Below, piece after piece: positions 1-12,270 of a stretch of DNA of 64,000 bases. Each line of letters starts with the position of its first letter. Positions within the stretch are counted from its first letter, which is position 1. The notes under the pieces were generated by a model. That model had not been told where the DNA came from. It was given only the letters and a program-made list of their open reading frames with translations, and made no database searches. The stretch comes from Brasenia schreberi (lineage: Eukaryota > Streptophyta > Magnoliopsida > Nymphaeales > Cabombaceae), in NCBI GenBank assembly GCA_036023115.1, contig JAYKKT010000056.1:4386001-4450000 (forward strand), given 5' to 3'. The position numbers and the translations under genes were made by a program.

Positions 1-1
1 T

Positions 2-181
2 CATGATCTTCAATCTGTTAGTCGACTCCTTAACCAGGTGAGCTGCAGGCTCATTTCGCTTATGGCCCACGATTTTGACCATAAGCTACCACCCCGTAGC
101 ATAGGCGAAGTTCTTTACTCGCTCTTCTTTGAAGGTTACAACGCTATGCTCTTTAAAATATTACTTGGTAAAATATTATAA
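2..181 (+). other. possible exon fragment at left edge, unidentified
   Basis: The frame beginning at base 2 is open from the window edge to a TAA at 179-181, giving about 59 residues with a mixed, protein-like composition; it contains the string LPPRSIGEVLYSLFF. A second open stretch in another frame follows at 214-432 after a plausible AG acceptor at 212-213 and is rich in Arg and Lys (LTDRRRYLKALKAQRKA). The phases of the two pieces do not join with the canonical splice sites I could find, so they are not shown to be one gene. I do not recognise the family. It could be the end of a gene that starts outside the window, or chance. Confidence 0.22.
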
Positions 182-901
182 TAAAAACAAGTTTTACTGG
201 ATCCAAGCAATAGGAAACAATCACTTGTCAAATGTTACCGAAGCTACCATTGACAGATAGACGCAGGTATCTCAAAGCATTAAAAGCACAAAGAAAGGCA
301 AGGACTTGGTCACCTAAAACAGTGCCACCAGTCAACAGATTCGGTGCCTGTAGTGTAGCCCGTCTCTCAACAACTCCTGCGCCAACCACTAGATATCAAA
401 AGCCCCTGCAAAAATCTAGTAAATACCATTAGCAGTGATTCTCCTGTTGTATGCAACTTGCCCTGGCTCGTCTTTTGCAGTTGCTTATTCGTGGGTTCTA
501 CCTCATCGATGAGCTGCAAGCTTGATGACCCGAACCAGAGCGTGCTTTTACAAACTCAAAAGATGGTAGCATTTTGAAACAAAGAAACTTTTAATCTGAT
601 CGAAACTCTTAGCTACTACCCTAACCGGGTTAACAGGGTGATGTGTAACAAAGGAAGCACACCAATGGAATCCAGGCGATCCCAGCCAATCGTAGCTCGA
701 AACTATGGCCTGTAACACCGAGCCTAGGTGAGCTTCTTACGCCCCCATCCTAAGCCAACATTAGCCACAGCAAGTTTAAGCTGTAGCACAACCAAAAGAA
801 ACAGCATATCTCGGGCAGCCTAAGACAATCATGAAAACTCTTAGCCACCACCACGCCCCCCGCTGACCATCAATACATACATACACACACACGTAAGCGT
901 C

Positions 902-902
<1 letters not shown>

Positions 903-987
<85 letters not shown>
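903..987. repeat. (GA)n microsatellite, about 42 units
   Basis: An uninterrupted GA dinucleotide run lies just beyond the 3' end of the thaumatin-like gene. Such runs are common near plant genes and change length readily. No function can be read from it. Confidence 0.97.
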
Positions 988-989
<2 letters not shown>

Positions 990-1124
990 CATCTCAAGAT
1001 TTAAACATGAAAAACGATATAACTATACCATTTAAGTTCATACATAAAGACATATTCCGATCAGCATAACGAGAGGGGGAAAAACACATTTTAGAGACGC
1101 AACGGCATTTCCAGTGACTCACAT

Positions 1125-1853
1125 TCACTGATGAGGGCAGAAGGTGATGAGGTAGCTGGCGCCGCTGCAGGTAGCAATACTGGTAGGATCATCATAAGCA
1201 TATGAGTAAGCCCTTGGACACGCTTCCTTGAAGAGCCTAGAGTAAGAAGTAGGTTTGCACGCCTGCGGGTTTCCGTAGCTCCCCGTGCAGCAATACATTG
1301 GCGATTTGAAGGCAGAGCAGGCACTCTTGCAAGCAACCACCCTGTTGTCCCTGGACCTTACTTGCAATCCCTCCGGGCAGACCAGGTTCAGGTCGCGAAC
1401 GCACCCGGCGTAGCTGCACTTCCCGCTTCCACGAATCGGCGAAATGGACACGGCCAGATTATAACCATCAACCAGGCTCACATCATAGAAATCCGGCTGA
1501 CCCAAAGTGATCTCAGCCAGAGTCGCCGGTGGGGCACCACCGACCCCATTGCAGTAGAGACCCCCGCAGTCGCCGGTGGCGCACCGGCCGCTACCCTTGG
1601 CGTCGAAAACGCAGTCTTGGCGACCCCAGACGCGGCCGGACCACCCAGGTGGCGCCCTTAGGGAGACCGCCTGGCTGGGAAGCAGTCGGAAGCCTCCTCC
1701 AGCAAGAAGAGCTCTGCCGGCGCTAGGCTGAATGCCGGGCCACACTGTGTGTGGGCATTTGTTGTACAGAGTGAATGTGGTTCCTTTCACTCCTCCCCAC
1801 AAGCCTAAAAGCAGAAAAAAGAAGAACGGTGAGGCCGATGAGAAGCAGCTCAT
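1125..1853 (-). CDS. thaumatin-like protein (PR-5 family), single exon
   Basis: Thaumatin-like proteins are secreted, disulfide-rich proteins of the pathogenesis-related 5 family, linked to defence, beta-glucan binding and stress responses. This one has 242 residues, the usual length. Residues 1 to about 24 form a signal peptide (FFFFLLLGLWG core). The mature part has 16 cysteines, the full set for the eight disulfides of the family. The family signature GSGRCATGDCGG lies near residue 90. Acidic-cleft residues in the expected order (Arg, Glu, Asp, Asp, Asp) can be placed around GRVWGRQ, AEITLG, PDFYDV, VDGYN and YAYDDPT. The protein ends FCPHQ, as is typical. The ATG at 1853 is the first in frame and directly precedes the signal peptide. 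No intron is needed, although many relatives have one. Upstream on the sense strand there is a GA-rich leader (1858-1900) and an A/T-rich TATA-like stretch near 1927-1940. It appears intact. Its exact role is not determined. Confidence 0.93.
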   Translation of the reverse strand: MSCFSSASPFFFFLLLGLWGGVKGTTFTLYNKCPHTVWPGIQPSAGRALLAGGGFRLLPSQAVSLRAPPGWSGRVWGRQDCVFDAKGSGRCATGDCGGLYCNGVGGAPPATLAEITLGQPDFYDVSLVDGYNLAVSISPIRGSGKCSYAGCVRDLNLVCPEGLQVRSRDNRVVACKSACSAFKSPMYCCTGSYGNPQACKPTSYSRLFKEACPRAYSYAYDDPTSIATCSGASYLITFCPHQ

Positions 1854-1857
1854 AACT

Positions 1858-1900
1858 CTCTGTCTCTCTCTCTCTCCCTCTCTCCCTCTTCCTCTCCAGT
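1858..1900. repeat. CT/GA-rich tract in the 5' leader of the thaumatin-like gene
   Basis: On the plus strand this is an imperfect CT repeat directly upstream of the thaumatin-like start codon, so the sense-strand leader would be GA-rich. GA-rich leaders are common in plants and can bind GAGA-type factors; whether this one does is unknown. Confidence 0.6.
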
Positions 1901-2387
1901 ATACTGTGGAGGAGGGGAAGAGGGGATTTTATTTATTGAGGTGAAGAGCAGATGGGGAAAGGTGAAAGGTAGAAATAAAGTAAATAATGAAAGTAGAGTA
2001 GAGGTTCTGCACAGGCAAATGGGTATGCGTGGTTGTAGTGCGTGACAACCGTAGAGGGAGGTCTGCATACCGAGTCTGTCTGTCTTTTAGTTCGAAAAAA
2101 AAACTCTTTGTGAACCAAACAATCACATGGACGCTCAGTCACAACTTGTCCAGCAGAAAATGACTAGAAACGAGCTATCGATTTGAGAGAAAACTACTAA
2201 AATTTGTACCGTTTGCTTTTAAAATGAGAGGAAACTACTCAAGACTCAGACGGACTCTGGGAAATAAGCCTAAAGTGGGAAACACTGTCCATAGTGAGCG
2301 AATGACTAAGGGATGGAGAGAGAGAGAGAGAATCGCGAGCGGAAATTTCGAGGGACTGGCATCCCACTAAAGACGCTATTTGTACTC

Positions 2388-2390
<3 letters not shown>

Positions 2391-2443
<53 letters not shown>

Positions 2444-2445
2444 GG
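2391..2445. repeat. (GA)n run followed by 13 consecutive G
   Basis: GA units run from 2391 to about 2432 and pass directly into a G homopolymer at 2433-2445. A smaller GA run sits at about 2316-2330. The long G run is the kind of tract that is hard to sequence, so its exact length is uncertain. Confidence 0.95.
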
Positions 2446-2566
2446 TAAAGGGTGACAGACCCACTTGAGAGGTATGGACAGGAATCGTACGGAAGGAGGG
2501 ACGTAGATCCGGCCTACGCCATCGCAGAATCACATCCCCTGTGGGAGCTTTGGAGGGTGAACGGTG

Positions 2567-2738
2567 GACGGAAGAAAGGAAACGGTTGGCGAAGCTCAAT
2601 CGGAATGTGAAACGAGTTTAAAAGTGCTTAGCCGAAGGAAGTTTTTCGCGACGACGGAAGAAAGGAACCGGTTGGCGAAGCTCCATCGGAAGGTGAAACG
2701 AGTTTAAAAGTGCTTAGCGGAAGAAAGTTTTTCGCGAC
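2567..2738. repeat. tandem duplication, two 86-bp copies
   Basis: The segments 2567-2652 and 2653-2738 align end to end with only a few substitutions; both begin gacggaagaaagg and end gtttttcgcgac. No coding frame is obvious. They lie just downstream of the GA/G13 tract. Confidence 0.93.
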
Positions 2739-2739
2739 A

Positions 2740-3201
2740 GAGGAAGGTTGTGTGCTTGTGGATTACTATTTGCACACTCTCTTTATCACATAAGCGTATA
2801 AGTATAATATAATAAACATGATTGGAGAAAAAGAAAAAAAGAAGAATCAACTTTCAAAAATATTAGAATTACTCTTTTGTTGCTTTCTTCGTGATCGAAT
2901 AACACATAAGCATATTGTAATAAATCTTATGGAAGAAAAAGGAAAAAAAAGAAGAAGAGAAAGAATCAATAACAAGAAGAAGTTGTATGAGGTTAAGAGG
3001 TCGATCCTTCTAAATATTTTAAATTTTTTTAAAGTTTATGTTGAATTTTATTATTATTTTATTTTTATGAATATTTCATAGTTTTGGATCGAAGGAAACA
3101 ACTCATCATATTTTTGAGTGGGAATGACGCTCAAAAGCATCTCTCTACGACTAGGCTATGTCTCTCTCAAACGAGAGATGTGTATAGCCCTGTCTATCGT
3201 G

Positions 3202-3252
<51 letters not shown>

Positions 3253-5280
3253 AATGTTTTGTAATTTATATCTCTCTATGTATTGGAGAATAATAAACAA
3301 CTCGAGTAAAAGAATTTACGATGGATTAGATTTTTAAAATATGATAATGGATGAAAATATTTATTATACTACGGATAAAAAAACTAAAAGTGATTATGGT
3401 ATATCAAATGATGCATTTTTTGACTGGTTGGCTAATGAAGCATAAGACACATTCATACCTATAAGAGTGATGAACTTAATTATTCACTCATGTTTGAGAC
3501 AAAGGATGTGATAGTGAATTCGTCAAGCATGTAAGAAATGTTGGGAGAAAATAAATGAGATGGTAAAACTCTCCTTTATGAGCATATTTGTGAATTATTG
3601 AGTAAATATTGTTGGAGATAAAAAGTATGATTATCAAGTATTTGATAAACTTTTGAGATAGAAAGGAACGGTTTCATGAACCTCATAGAGAGTGCTTAAA
3701 GAAAGGTAGTGTTGGTGTTATCATTCATCCAATACTCATGAGTTTTTATAGAGGAGGATGATATTGATATTGTTATTTTTCGTATTGAATACACAAAAGA
3801 TAACTCATGTCCTACTAACTATTAGGTGTCTATATAAGATAGGGATTCAGTCATCACTACTCGACAGAGTGTAGCATTAATACTTATCTTCTCTTATAGT
3901 CTAACTTTTTTCAAATGCTCATGTTTGATGGCTCTTTGGTACCACATTTTCATCCTAGCAATGATACCGATATAAAAGCATCGTGAATTAGGATCGACTA
4001 TTCTATGCACACATTATATATATATATACACAAATTGAGAGAATGACATTGTGGATGATGATTAAATGTTATTTGTATTTTGTAAATGTACCTTTTTCCC
4101 AATTTAAATGAACTTGTTATTCCATTCTAGTTGTATCCAATTATGCATTTGTTGAATTATATTAATGATAAAGATTGAGGAATCAAAATGTTATTCATTA
4201 CAAATGTCATACACATATATAAATAATAAATAGTACAAAAAAACATAAAAAATAAAAACAAATATACCGAACACAAAAATCATCTGCACCTCTAAGATTA
4301 TGCATCCTCACCATCATTTGTTGGTATCTTATCAAATATTGTCAAGCAATATGTTTATTAGTTGCAGTGCTTGTATGTCTTTATCAACTCAAACAATACA
4401 TAGTCACCTGACAATGGCCAAGACACGTACTTCAAGTGTTGTGAAGCTGGTACTAATGTATCATGTACGATAGTGAGATATTGAAAGAAGGAAGTCATTA
4501 GAGTAACATGAATATTATCATATAATCATGACAAAGATAAAGACCATGATAATATAGACATTACCTATAGGAAGAATTATATATCATATTGCCTAGTTGG
4601 AGGAGGATGAGCCAGATGAAAATGATTGATGAAATTTCTCAAAATAAACTGATATGTTAGAGTAATAAATTACTTCTTCTACAACCCATTGCAGTTATGA
4701 GGATATGTTGTTGGGACCCTAAATTGCTTTAGCTAAAAACAGTGTGAGCCTTGTACCTCCAAAGTAGTGTCTCATGAATGATATTCTATCTTATACACAT
4801 AGGGTTTTGCTAGTCTATTTGTAACAAATGATATTATTGGTACAACTAGAATGTCTTGGCAGTGATCAAACTATCAAACTACCTAATCTGACATGTAGGG
4901 TTCCACGATATCCAAACAATGAATACAACTATAATATCTTGACAACTTATATGTATTGTTAGTCAATCTTCATTATATAAATGGAAAGATAAAAATAACA
5001 TATGTATAACATCTTAAGTTTTGTTTAATATAAAGATAAAATAGATAGTTGTAGTTTGATTACTTATCTATTATATAAAATCTAATTGGTTTTAACATTT
5101 AACATGTCGATCGATTGGAGAATGCTTATGACAAATATTTCCAATTCATCAGACTACTCGTGGTTCTGTATCAACTCATTATAGTTACATGTTGACTTTG
5201 AAGGTTCAAAAATATTTGTAAATTCATGCCTATGGTTGTAACATACAATTTAGTTATTGAATTATCAAAACTAACTATAT
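2740..5280. other. AT-rich stretch without a recognisable gene
   Basis: The region is AT-rich with frequent stops in all frames. It holds a (TA)n run at 3203-3245 and short low-complexity patches. I see no conserved protein motif, terminal repeat or RNA gene. It may be decayed transposon sequence beyond recognition. Confidence 0.6.
3203..3245. repeat. (TA)n microsatellite
   Basis: An uninterrupted TA dinucleotide run of about 43 bases in AT-rich DNA. Confidence 0.95.
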
Positions 5281-5289
5281 AAAGTACTT

Positions 5290-5720
5290 TAGCAAACAAC
5301 AAAAGTATAAACTATTACTTGGAGTTGAGTAGTATGTCCACTAGGTTGTTCTATCTTGATCTAGGATGCCTTTTCTAGTTGCTTATGAAGTATGTCAATG
5401 TTGCTTCAGCCCAAGCATTACTGCTAACCTTCCAAATATTATAATCCAATAGACGTACAATCGTTATTGATACATTGTCTTGAGACTTATCTTAATATTA
5501 CATTCAAGCTGATATAACAAATAGAGTAAAGGGTTTTTCCATTGGCGAGTCACCTTCTCCTAAAATTGGTTTAGAGAACATTGAACTTAATGACTCAAGA
5601 CCTAATTTCCAACATTACTTCATTGATACTCATGTCCAACATATCACTCAAAATATATTTTTTGCTTCTCATCATCTCTGGTATCAAAGCAACAAGCTCG
5701 TTGTCCAATGCTTGATAAAA
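5290..5720 (-). pseudogene. possible decayed plant-mobile-domain (MAIN-like) fragment
   Basis: Read on the minus strand, short islands resemble the plant mobile domain found in MAIN-like proteins and some transposons: IDNALLRGFIKHW near 5715-5680, then NAWAEATLTYF near 5430-5395, followed after a frame slip by a stretch ending QPSGHTTQLQ. The islands come in the right order for that domain, but stops and frame shifts separate them and the tryptophan-rich core is not clear. The assignment rests on weak similarity judged by eye. Unrelated noise is a real alternative. Confidence 0.25.
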
Positions 5721-6617
5721 CCTCTCAACAGCGCATTGTCTATCACTATATAACAAATCTCTCTATCCAGTCAGCTCACTTCTATCTACAATCTCAATAT
5801 AATTATCGGGTCTTACATCTATTTGCTTGACTAACCATGTCCTACCAATGGTATGTTGTGTGTGAGTTGTTACTACTTTTCATATAGTATGTATATTTAT
5901 ATTTATATAGTCAATTAGAATTGTAAGTATTAAACTCAAAATGAAGCAAATAAGAGTTATGCATATTGTACATGTTGCTCAAAATATGAGAGATGGCCAC
6001 ATCTCTCAAGTAAGAGACTTGCAGCTCAAACACATCCCCTACCAATTGAGACATGTTTCTAAGTTGTGACTCCTACAAAAAGTCTCACAACACAAATATG
6101 TCTCCCACGTAGTTGAGACACGCTTGTATCACATCTAAAAACACTAAAAAAAGGACAAAAATATACCAAATCAATGACATACTTTGAAAAATCATAAAAT
6201 CTCTCTTTGAAAAGGTCTTGTTTTCCTTTTCCTCTTCCTTTTCTTTTTGCTTCCTTTTTCTTATTCTTCTTTCTCTATGATTAGATTCAAAGCAAGCTGG
6301 GATGATGATATTGTGTTTGAGTCATGGGTTCCTAGAGAACAGGTGTGGAATGGTCAATGGTGGTGTTAACACATAAAGAGAGAGGGAGGGAGATCCATAT
6401 GGTTTGCTTTACGAATATAATGGAGATTTTTTACTTTTAGTAGGGGTAAAATAAAAATACCGAGAAAAAAGTGTGTAGATAGTTAAAAGGGTATGCACAT
6501 ATAAATTTTGTTCCTTTTTGGTAAAAGAAATCAATTTTCTTTTACTATGAATTAGAATGTTCCTTAAAAGATTTAGTTCTTTGAAAAAAGTTTTTTTGAA
6601 GTTTTTCATTTTTTTTG

Positions 6618-6715
6618 TTATAAGAGGAGGTCGAAGCCTAACAGACATATACCCTCTACGCAAATAACAATGGTGCAAGAGCACTCTACCACTGAGTAAC
6701 GCTTTGGGTTCTATG
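6618..6715 (-). mobile_element. tRNA-like sequence, probable SINE remnant
   Basis: On the minus strand the sequence has a box A-like segment (tactcagtggtagagtg, with a CTC/GAG stem as in a tRNA D arm), then about 50 bases later a box B-like segment (ggcttcgacctcc), followed soon by an A-rich run. No acceptor stem closes and the T arm is imperfect, so this is not a working tRNA gene. The order box A, box B, A-rich tail fits a short tRNA-derived SINE. No target duplication was found. Confidence 0.4.
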
Positions 6716-6739
6716 AAGCTTTTATTTTCTTTGTACAAT

Positions 6740-8550
6740 AAGGTATCAGAAACATCATAAACACCCTGTTATCTAACTCACGTCTTTCAACTCAAGAGTT
6801 CAATCCCTAACTATCTGAGTTGTTGTTCATGAAGTTTTGATATAGCTTGGTACTTGTGAATCCAATATGTCATATTAGCACAAAATGTGAGTATTTTTGT
6901 TGTGTAACTATTTGATGCAAATTAGAAGTTAGTGTGCCATTTACCTTGGGGATTCAACAATAAGGAAAAAGAGAAATTTTTGCATGGGTAGATTTCTTAG
7001 AAACTTAACTTTGTACTAAGATCCTCTTAAAATCATTTTACATGCCTACACCTACCACACAAATATAAAAAACAAAATGGTAATGAAATGATATAGGTAC
7101 AAAGAATATGTTAAATAAGAGTATACATGTAACTTAAGTTTAAGAGGGGTACGTTGACAAATATGTTTCTATCATGGGTATACTTGTAATTTCATAAGGA
7201 AAACATTAAAAACTTTATCTAAGAGCAAAAAAGTAAATGTATTAAAAAAAATTGGGTTGTCAAGCTCTTGTTAGGCATACCCTACATTTTAGGTAAATTC
7301 CCAAACTGAATCAAACAATTTTTTTAATTCGGTTCTATCATTTAAGTGTCATGGTTGCAAAGTCTACAAGCCTACCTCTCTACTAGAGTCTTTCACTTTT
7401 GCTACTATCTTCAACAAAATTCTAATAGGTTTCAATAAGAGATCATTGACAACTGCTTGTATTCTATTGATCATTTTTCTTTTCCTAGACTCATCCCTTT
7501 CAGCTTATCATAGAGTAATTTTATCTTGTTTGAACTATTTTCAAGGAATCCAAAACATTTTCTTTCTTTTTCTCATTATTATATATTTTAGTCAGCTTGC
7601 TAGGTGATTTGGTTAAAGTTTCTAACTTTTAATTCCTCCCTATTAGGGATTCAAGAGTTACTGCTTTTATTTGTGTTTGGTTATTTTACTTGTATTATGT
7701 ATATGCATGTTTGGATTTATGGTGTTTAGTTTGTAGGGTTCAAAATGTAAAAACTACTCATGACTTGGGAGGGAGTTACCATGCAACTTTTAATTCAGGA
7801 TTTAAAATACAAAACCTACCCATTCTTATTAAGTTAGATGCCTATCTCATCTTTATTTGGATAAATCTTTCCCACACTTTTATAATATGAATCATTAATT
7901 TGATATTATTATAGTGGAGACAGTTTTGCACATATTCTTTATTCCTATATATAGGTCTTTGTATATTCTTTTGGTATCTTTTTACTATGCTATATGACAT
8001 TTGATAATTTGAGTCACATATATATTTGATGTACTTATAGTTTATGTCTCTATTGGTTAAAATTCTTATGCTCACAATAATTTTTTTGAAATTCTTATGT
8101 TTATCATTGACAAATTTATTTTTTCATTTTAACCTATTAAGTATCAATGTATATTATTGACAATTTTGGTTCTCAGGTTAACAAATTTTCAATTTTGCTC
8201 TATCATATGAAGTATTGGTATGGATTCGATTTCGAGATTTTAAGTAAATTTGGCTTCTATAAATACATATACATCTTTGCAATGATTGAACTTTATGTCC
8301 ACCATAGCTTTTTTTATTATAGTGAGTAGCAATTGTAAAGAAGAACATTAAATTTTTGTCCAATATCTAATCATAAGGGCAACTCTATTGGTAGGCTACT
8401 TGTTAGTTGGTTGCTTGAAGGGTTAAACAGGTAGTCACAATTATAATAAAAAAATACTAGTTCCAATGATGTTATTTTTATATTTGTAAAATAAATTACA
8501 AGTCAAGAAACTAGCATATAAAATGCAATATTTTGCCTATAAGATATATT
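6740..8550. other. AT-rich stretch without a recognisable gene
   Basis: There are only short random open frames and runs of A and T. I see no domain motifs, terminal repeats or RNA genes. Confidence 0.55.
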
Positions 8551-8559
8551 GATAATAAA

Positions 8560-9795
8560 ATTAACCTATTTGTGTAAGATGGTCTAAAAGAAGCGAATAG
8601 TTCTATTAATTTGTTTAGAAATGCTATGAAATATATTGGGCAAGCTTCAGATAAGATGAAAAAGTTTAAGTATTGAAAAATGTAATATTCAATGTAATAG
8701 TTAGATGTTGTGACTAGATGAAACTATACTTATGAAACGTTTAGAGAGTATTTAAGTTATTTGACACACAAGATTCATGTTTCAAGCATGAGGTGAAACT
8801 ATTTAGATGATGATGATGGAATTGTTTTTATTGATTGAGATTATTAGAAAGATGACTAACATATTACAACAATTTTGTGACACAATCCTGAGTGTTTCAA
8901 AATTATTATGTCACATTGAGTACATTATTAACAAAGATCATTTATCTAGTTGAGGTGATATTAAAGTAAAATTAATAGTGATGATTTGTAGGAGAAGTAT
9001 ATAGGAATGATAATGAAAACAAAGTTCAATAAATACTAGGATGACCATAAAAACATGAACAAACTTTTATTTATTTATTTATTCTTGATCCTCATGAAAC
9101 ATTTGAGGCTATAGAGTTTGCTTTTCATAAAATTTATAGTAATGAAAATAAAAAAAATTATTTCAAGGAATAAGAGTTGTCGCTTTGACCTATGTGAATA
9201 CAAGAGTGAACTAACTTGAAAGTATTAGTATATTCCAATCAAGTGAAAGCTCTATAATAAATCTTGTGCCAAATGAATCGGCTATTTTGGGGATGAAATA
9301 GAAATATAGAGGTGCTTTTAAGGAAGAATACCTCAAAATAAATTAGAAATAATATGTGTAAAGAAGAAAGAAATATTGAGTTGAATTTTTTATTTTAAGT
9401 GAGGCAATGTGATTAAATTATAATGATTTTGATATTTTAAGGTAATGGAGGATTATTCAGAAAGAGTTCTTGTTCTTGCACATATAATTAGGGACCTTTT
9501 GGCAATTCCAATATTTATAGTAACCTATGACTCTTTATTTAGCATTAAAGAGAGGGTTCTTGATACATTTAGGAGCTTTTTGACTCTTAAGGTGGTTGAA
9601 TGCTTGATTTGCGCACAAGATTGGTTACGAGATAATATCAGTTTGAATACTAAAAAAGAATTAGAAGATATTGAAAACTTTGAAAATGGTAAGACATACT
9701 TATTAATATATTTTAATTATCTTTACCTTTTATTATTATTGCTTAGTATTATGAAACTATTTATCGTACTCATGTTTGAAAAGTATTTATTGTAA
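8560..9795 (+). pseudogene. hAT transposase, C-terminal half, degenerate (RICESLEEPER type)
   Basis: hAT transposases cut and paste DNA; plant genomes carry many, often annotated as zinc-finger BED RICESLEEPER proteins. Fragments appear on the plus strand in the expected order: DGLKEANSS..NLFRNAMKYI (8575-8640), LDVVTR.N.TYETF (8705-8740), NMNKLLF..LFLDPHETFEAIEFAFHKIYS (9050-9145, several frames), and an open stretch from 9445 with LAHIIRDLLAIP, RVLDTFRS and VECLICAQDWLR. The last is the hAT dimerisation domain. Stops and frame changes interrupt everything except the last segment. The N-terminal zinc finger and the terminal repeats are not visible. It is clearly non-functional as read. Confidence 0.85.
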
Positions 9796-9799
9796 CAAT

Positions 9800-11080
9800 T
9801 CATATTTGAAAATTAAGGTAATTGCCTTTACCTTTGAGAGGGTGGGAGTGATGGATTATATATCATAGGTGGGTGATGTGACACCTGGGGTGAGCTGGAT
9901 CCAAACCCCCCGAGTAAGAGGAATAACACCCGATTTGGGCACAATTGGAAATAGGTGGCTCTTGCCACTACAAAAGGAAAGTTTCTATTTTCATGCTATT
10001 TTTCATCTGACTTAAGAGTTATCAATGATCAATAGCAACCCTTTTGCTCTTGCTAAGATCGGAGGAGAAAACGAGCATCAACGTAGTGAGATTTGGTTGA
10101 AAAAAGTGTGTTTACTCCTTTTCTTTTTATTTTCCATTGGGTTTCAATTTTTTGGTAAAATGGTCATCATCGTCCATCAATCAAAGCACGATTTCGTAGA
10201 TTTTGGCAGCCCTTAGCAATGTGAAGCATTGTCTTGGGTCGTTGACCTCAATTTGGGATGCAAAACTGTGAGGGATCGGTTAAGGTTCCATTAGGGTTCC
10301 ACTTGATTTTCATACAGAAATCAATGTTTTATTGACAATTTGGCTGTTGTTAGCGACCATCCATGAATGTGACCATTAATGGGGTGTTGGGAACACAACT
10401 AGGGACCATCATCAACCCTCGATGTGACAAAAAAATGACAAAATTGATGTCGAAAAGTCATGATGCCTCATACGTGTCCTCTTAGAAGGGTGAGATCCCA
10501 GTACAATGTCATGTTAGGATATGTGGGTTTTTTATTCTCATGTTACATATGTAGTTTCATGTTGAATAAGTTTTGGGTGGGTCATAAATAAATTTTGAGT
10601 TCTGTTTTGTGTTAGAAACAGGTAGGGTTCAAAAACAAGTTTTTGGTCATAATAGAATTGAATAGATCCGGGTCACCATTTGGATCCCGAAAGTTACAAC
10701 ACAAAAATTGTAGGATATCACTTGTCACACCTGCACGAGACATGAGCATAACTCAACTCGAGTCAATGCCATCTGGGCATACCTCATATGAATATGAACA
10801 TAAATGATATTCATAACAAAGATACCCAATCCATCTCAAAATAGTATCAAACTCAAATGTCTAAAAGTCTAAATATTTCATTCAAAATAGTGCGGAGCTC
10901 CCAACACAATCCCCGAAGATCATATAAAAATATCTAAACTAACTAACTCTCAACTATGTTGTACCATACTATGCATCTTGGAAGTATTAGCTTTAGAATA
11001 AACCCTAAAATAATATGGTGAACACCGACCTATAGTGTAATAAAAATGCCCCTTAATAGAATTTTTTTTATTTTGAATTA
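9800..11080. other. intergenic stretch, nothing recognised
   Basis: No conserved open frame or repeat boundary is visible. The sequence is less AT-extreme than the region before 8.5 kb. It may hold the 3' end of the hAT element and the flank of the LINE that follows. Confidence 0.5.
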
Positions 11081-11514
11081 TCCCACATAGTGGGTTACAC
11101 AGGCAATGCAAGGATGATCCCTTACATGGGAGGAAGAGAGTTGTGTTAGGATTTCGACAGTCAACGTAAAACTTCGTCAGATTTTTATACCATGGATTAC
11201 ACAAATTATGAGCATTGCTTTGGGGCATCCCCGCCTAGCGATGCATTGCAGAGCCCGAATGCAGTGATAAGTAAGCAAGGGCCACTACATTTTCGCCCAA
11301 ATATAGTGAATCAATTGCAGAGAGGGTTCTCACATCATTGACGAGTGTAGGTAAAGAAGTTAGTCCCTCTATATTGCCGCCCGAATGTAGTAAATAATTT
11401 ACAAAGAGGGTCTCCGCATTTTCAATATGGATGGATGCGGGGGTAAGGAAACTAGTCCTAGATAATAAGATTCGTATTGGTCCTTAGAATATCGAAACAT
11501 TATCTGGTAAGCTA

Positions 11515-12270
11515 ATGGAGTTATTAGATACTATGATTCGGAGAAAGATTCATATTCTATGTTTACAAGAGACAAAGTGGGTTGGAGAAAAAATAAAGGA
11601 GATAGAAGATACAGGTTTTAAATTATGGTACTCAGGTAAGGAAAAAGCTCGAAACAGAGTTGGTATTATCATAAATAAAGATTTAAAGGATAGTGTAGTA
11701 GACATACACTATCATAATGTTGAAAATAGTGGTGAAAGAGGTGATCGAATCATGATGTTGAAAATAGTGTTATGAGTAGAGGTTTTGAATATCATTTGTA
11801 CTTACGTACCCCAAGTAGGACTAGAAGATAGTATAAAGGCAACTTTTTGGAAAGAGTTAGATAAGGTGATTCAAAGGATTCCACAAAGCGAAATGATTTG
11901 TTTAGGAGGAAACTTAAATGGACATGTCAGTAAAGAGGCATTAGGATATCAAGGTTTTCATGGAAACTTTGGTTTTGGAGATATAAATGAGGAAGGTAGG
12001 GAGATTTTAAATTTTGCTATGGCATTTGATCTCTTTATAGTCAATACAATCTTTAAAAAATGAGATGAACATTTAATTACTTATAAGAGTGGCTCATCAC
12101 AAATACAAATTGATTACTTTATTTGTAAAAAAAGATAGAGTGTGTTGTAAAGATTGCAAGGTAATTTTAGGAGAAAGCTTAACCACTCAACATCAACTTT
12201 TAGTTATGAATTTACAAATAAAAAAATGGACAAAGAAGAAAAGAGTGCATCGAGTTATTCAGACTAAATA
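11515..12270 (+). pseudogene. endonuclease domain of RTE LINE copy A, broken
   Basis: These two open pieces (11515-11775, 11785-12063) and a third short one are the AP-like endonuclease that nicks target DNA for reverse transcription. LQETKW holds the catalytic Glu. The D-x-N box reads GNLNGH, with Asp changed to Asn. A stop at 11773-11775 splits the domain. Relatives in plants are often misnamed craniofacial development protein 2-like. Confidence 0.85.

Noticed and set aside
776..997. Minus-strand open frame made mostly of Ser-Leu repeats
   Set aside because: It is a translation of the (GA)n microsatellite, not a gene.
1362..1726. Plus-strand open frames of up to 99 residues
   Set aside because: They are antisense shadows of the GC-rich thaumatin-like gene.
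6409..6738. 109-residue minus-strand frame
   Set aside because: No domain; it runs through the SINE-like segment and A/T runs.
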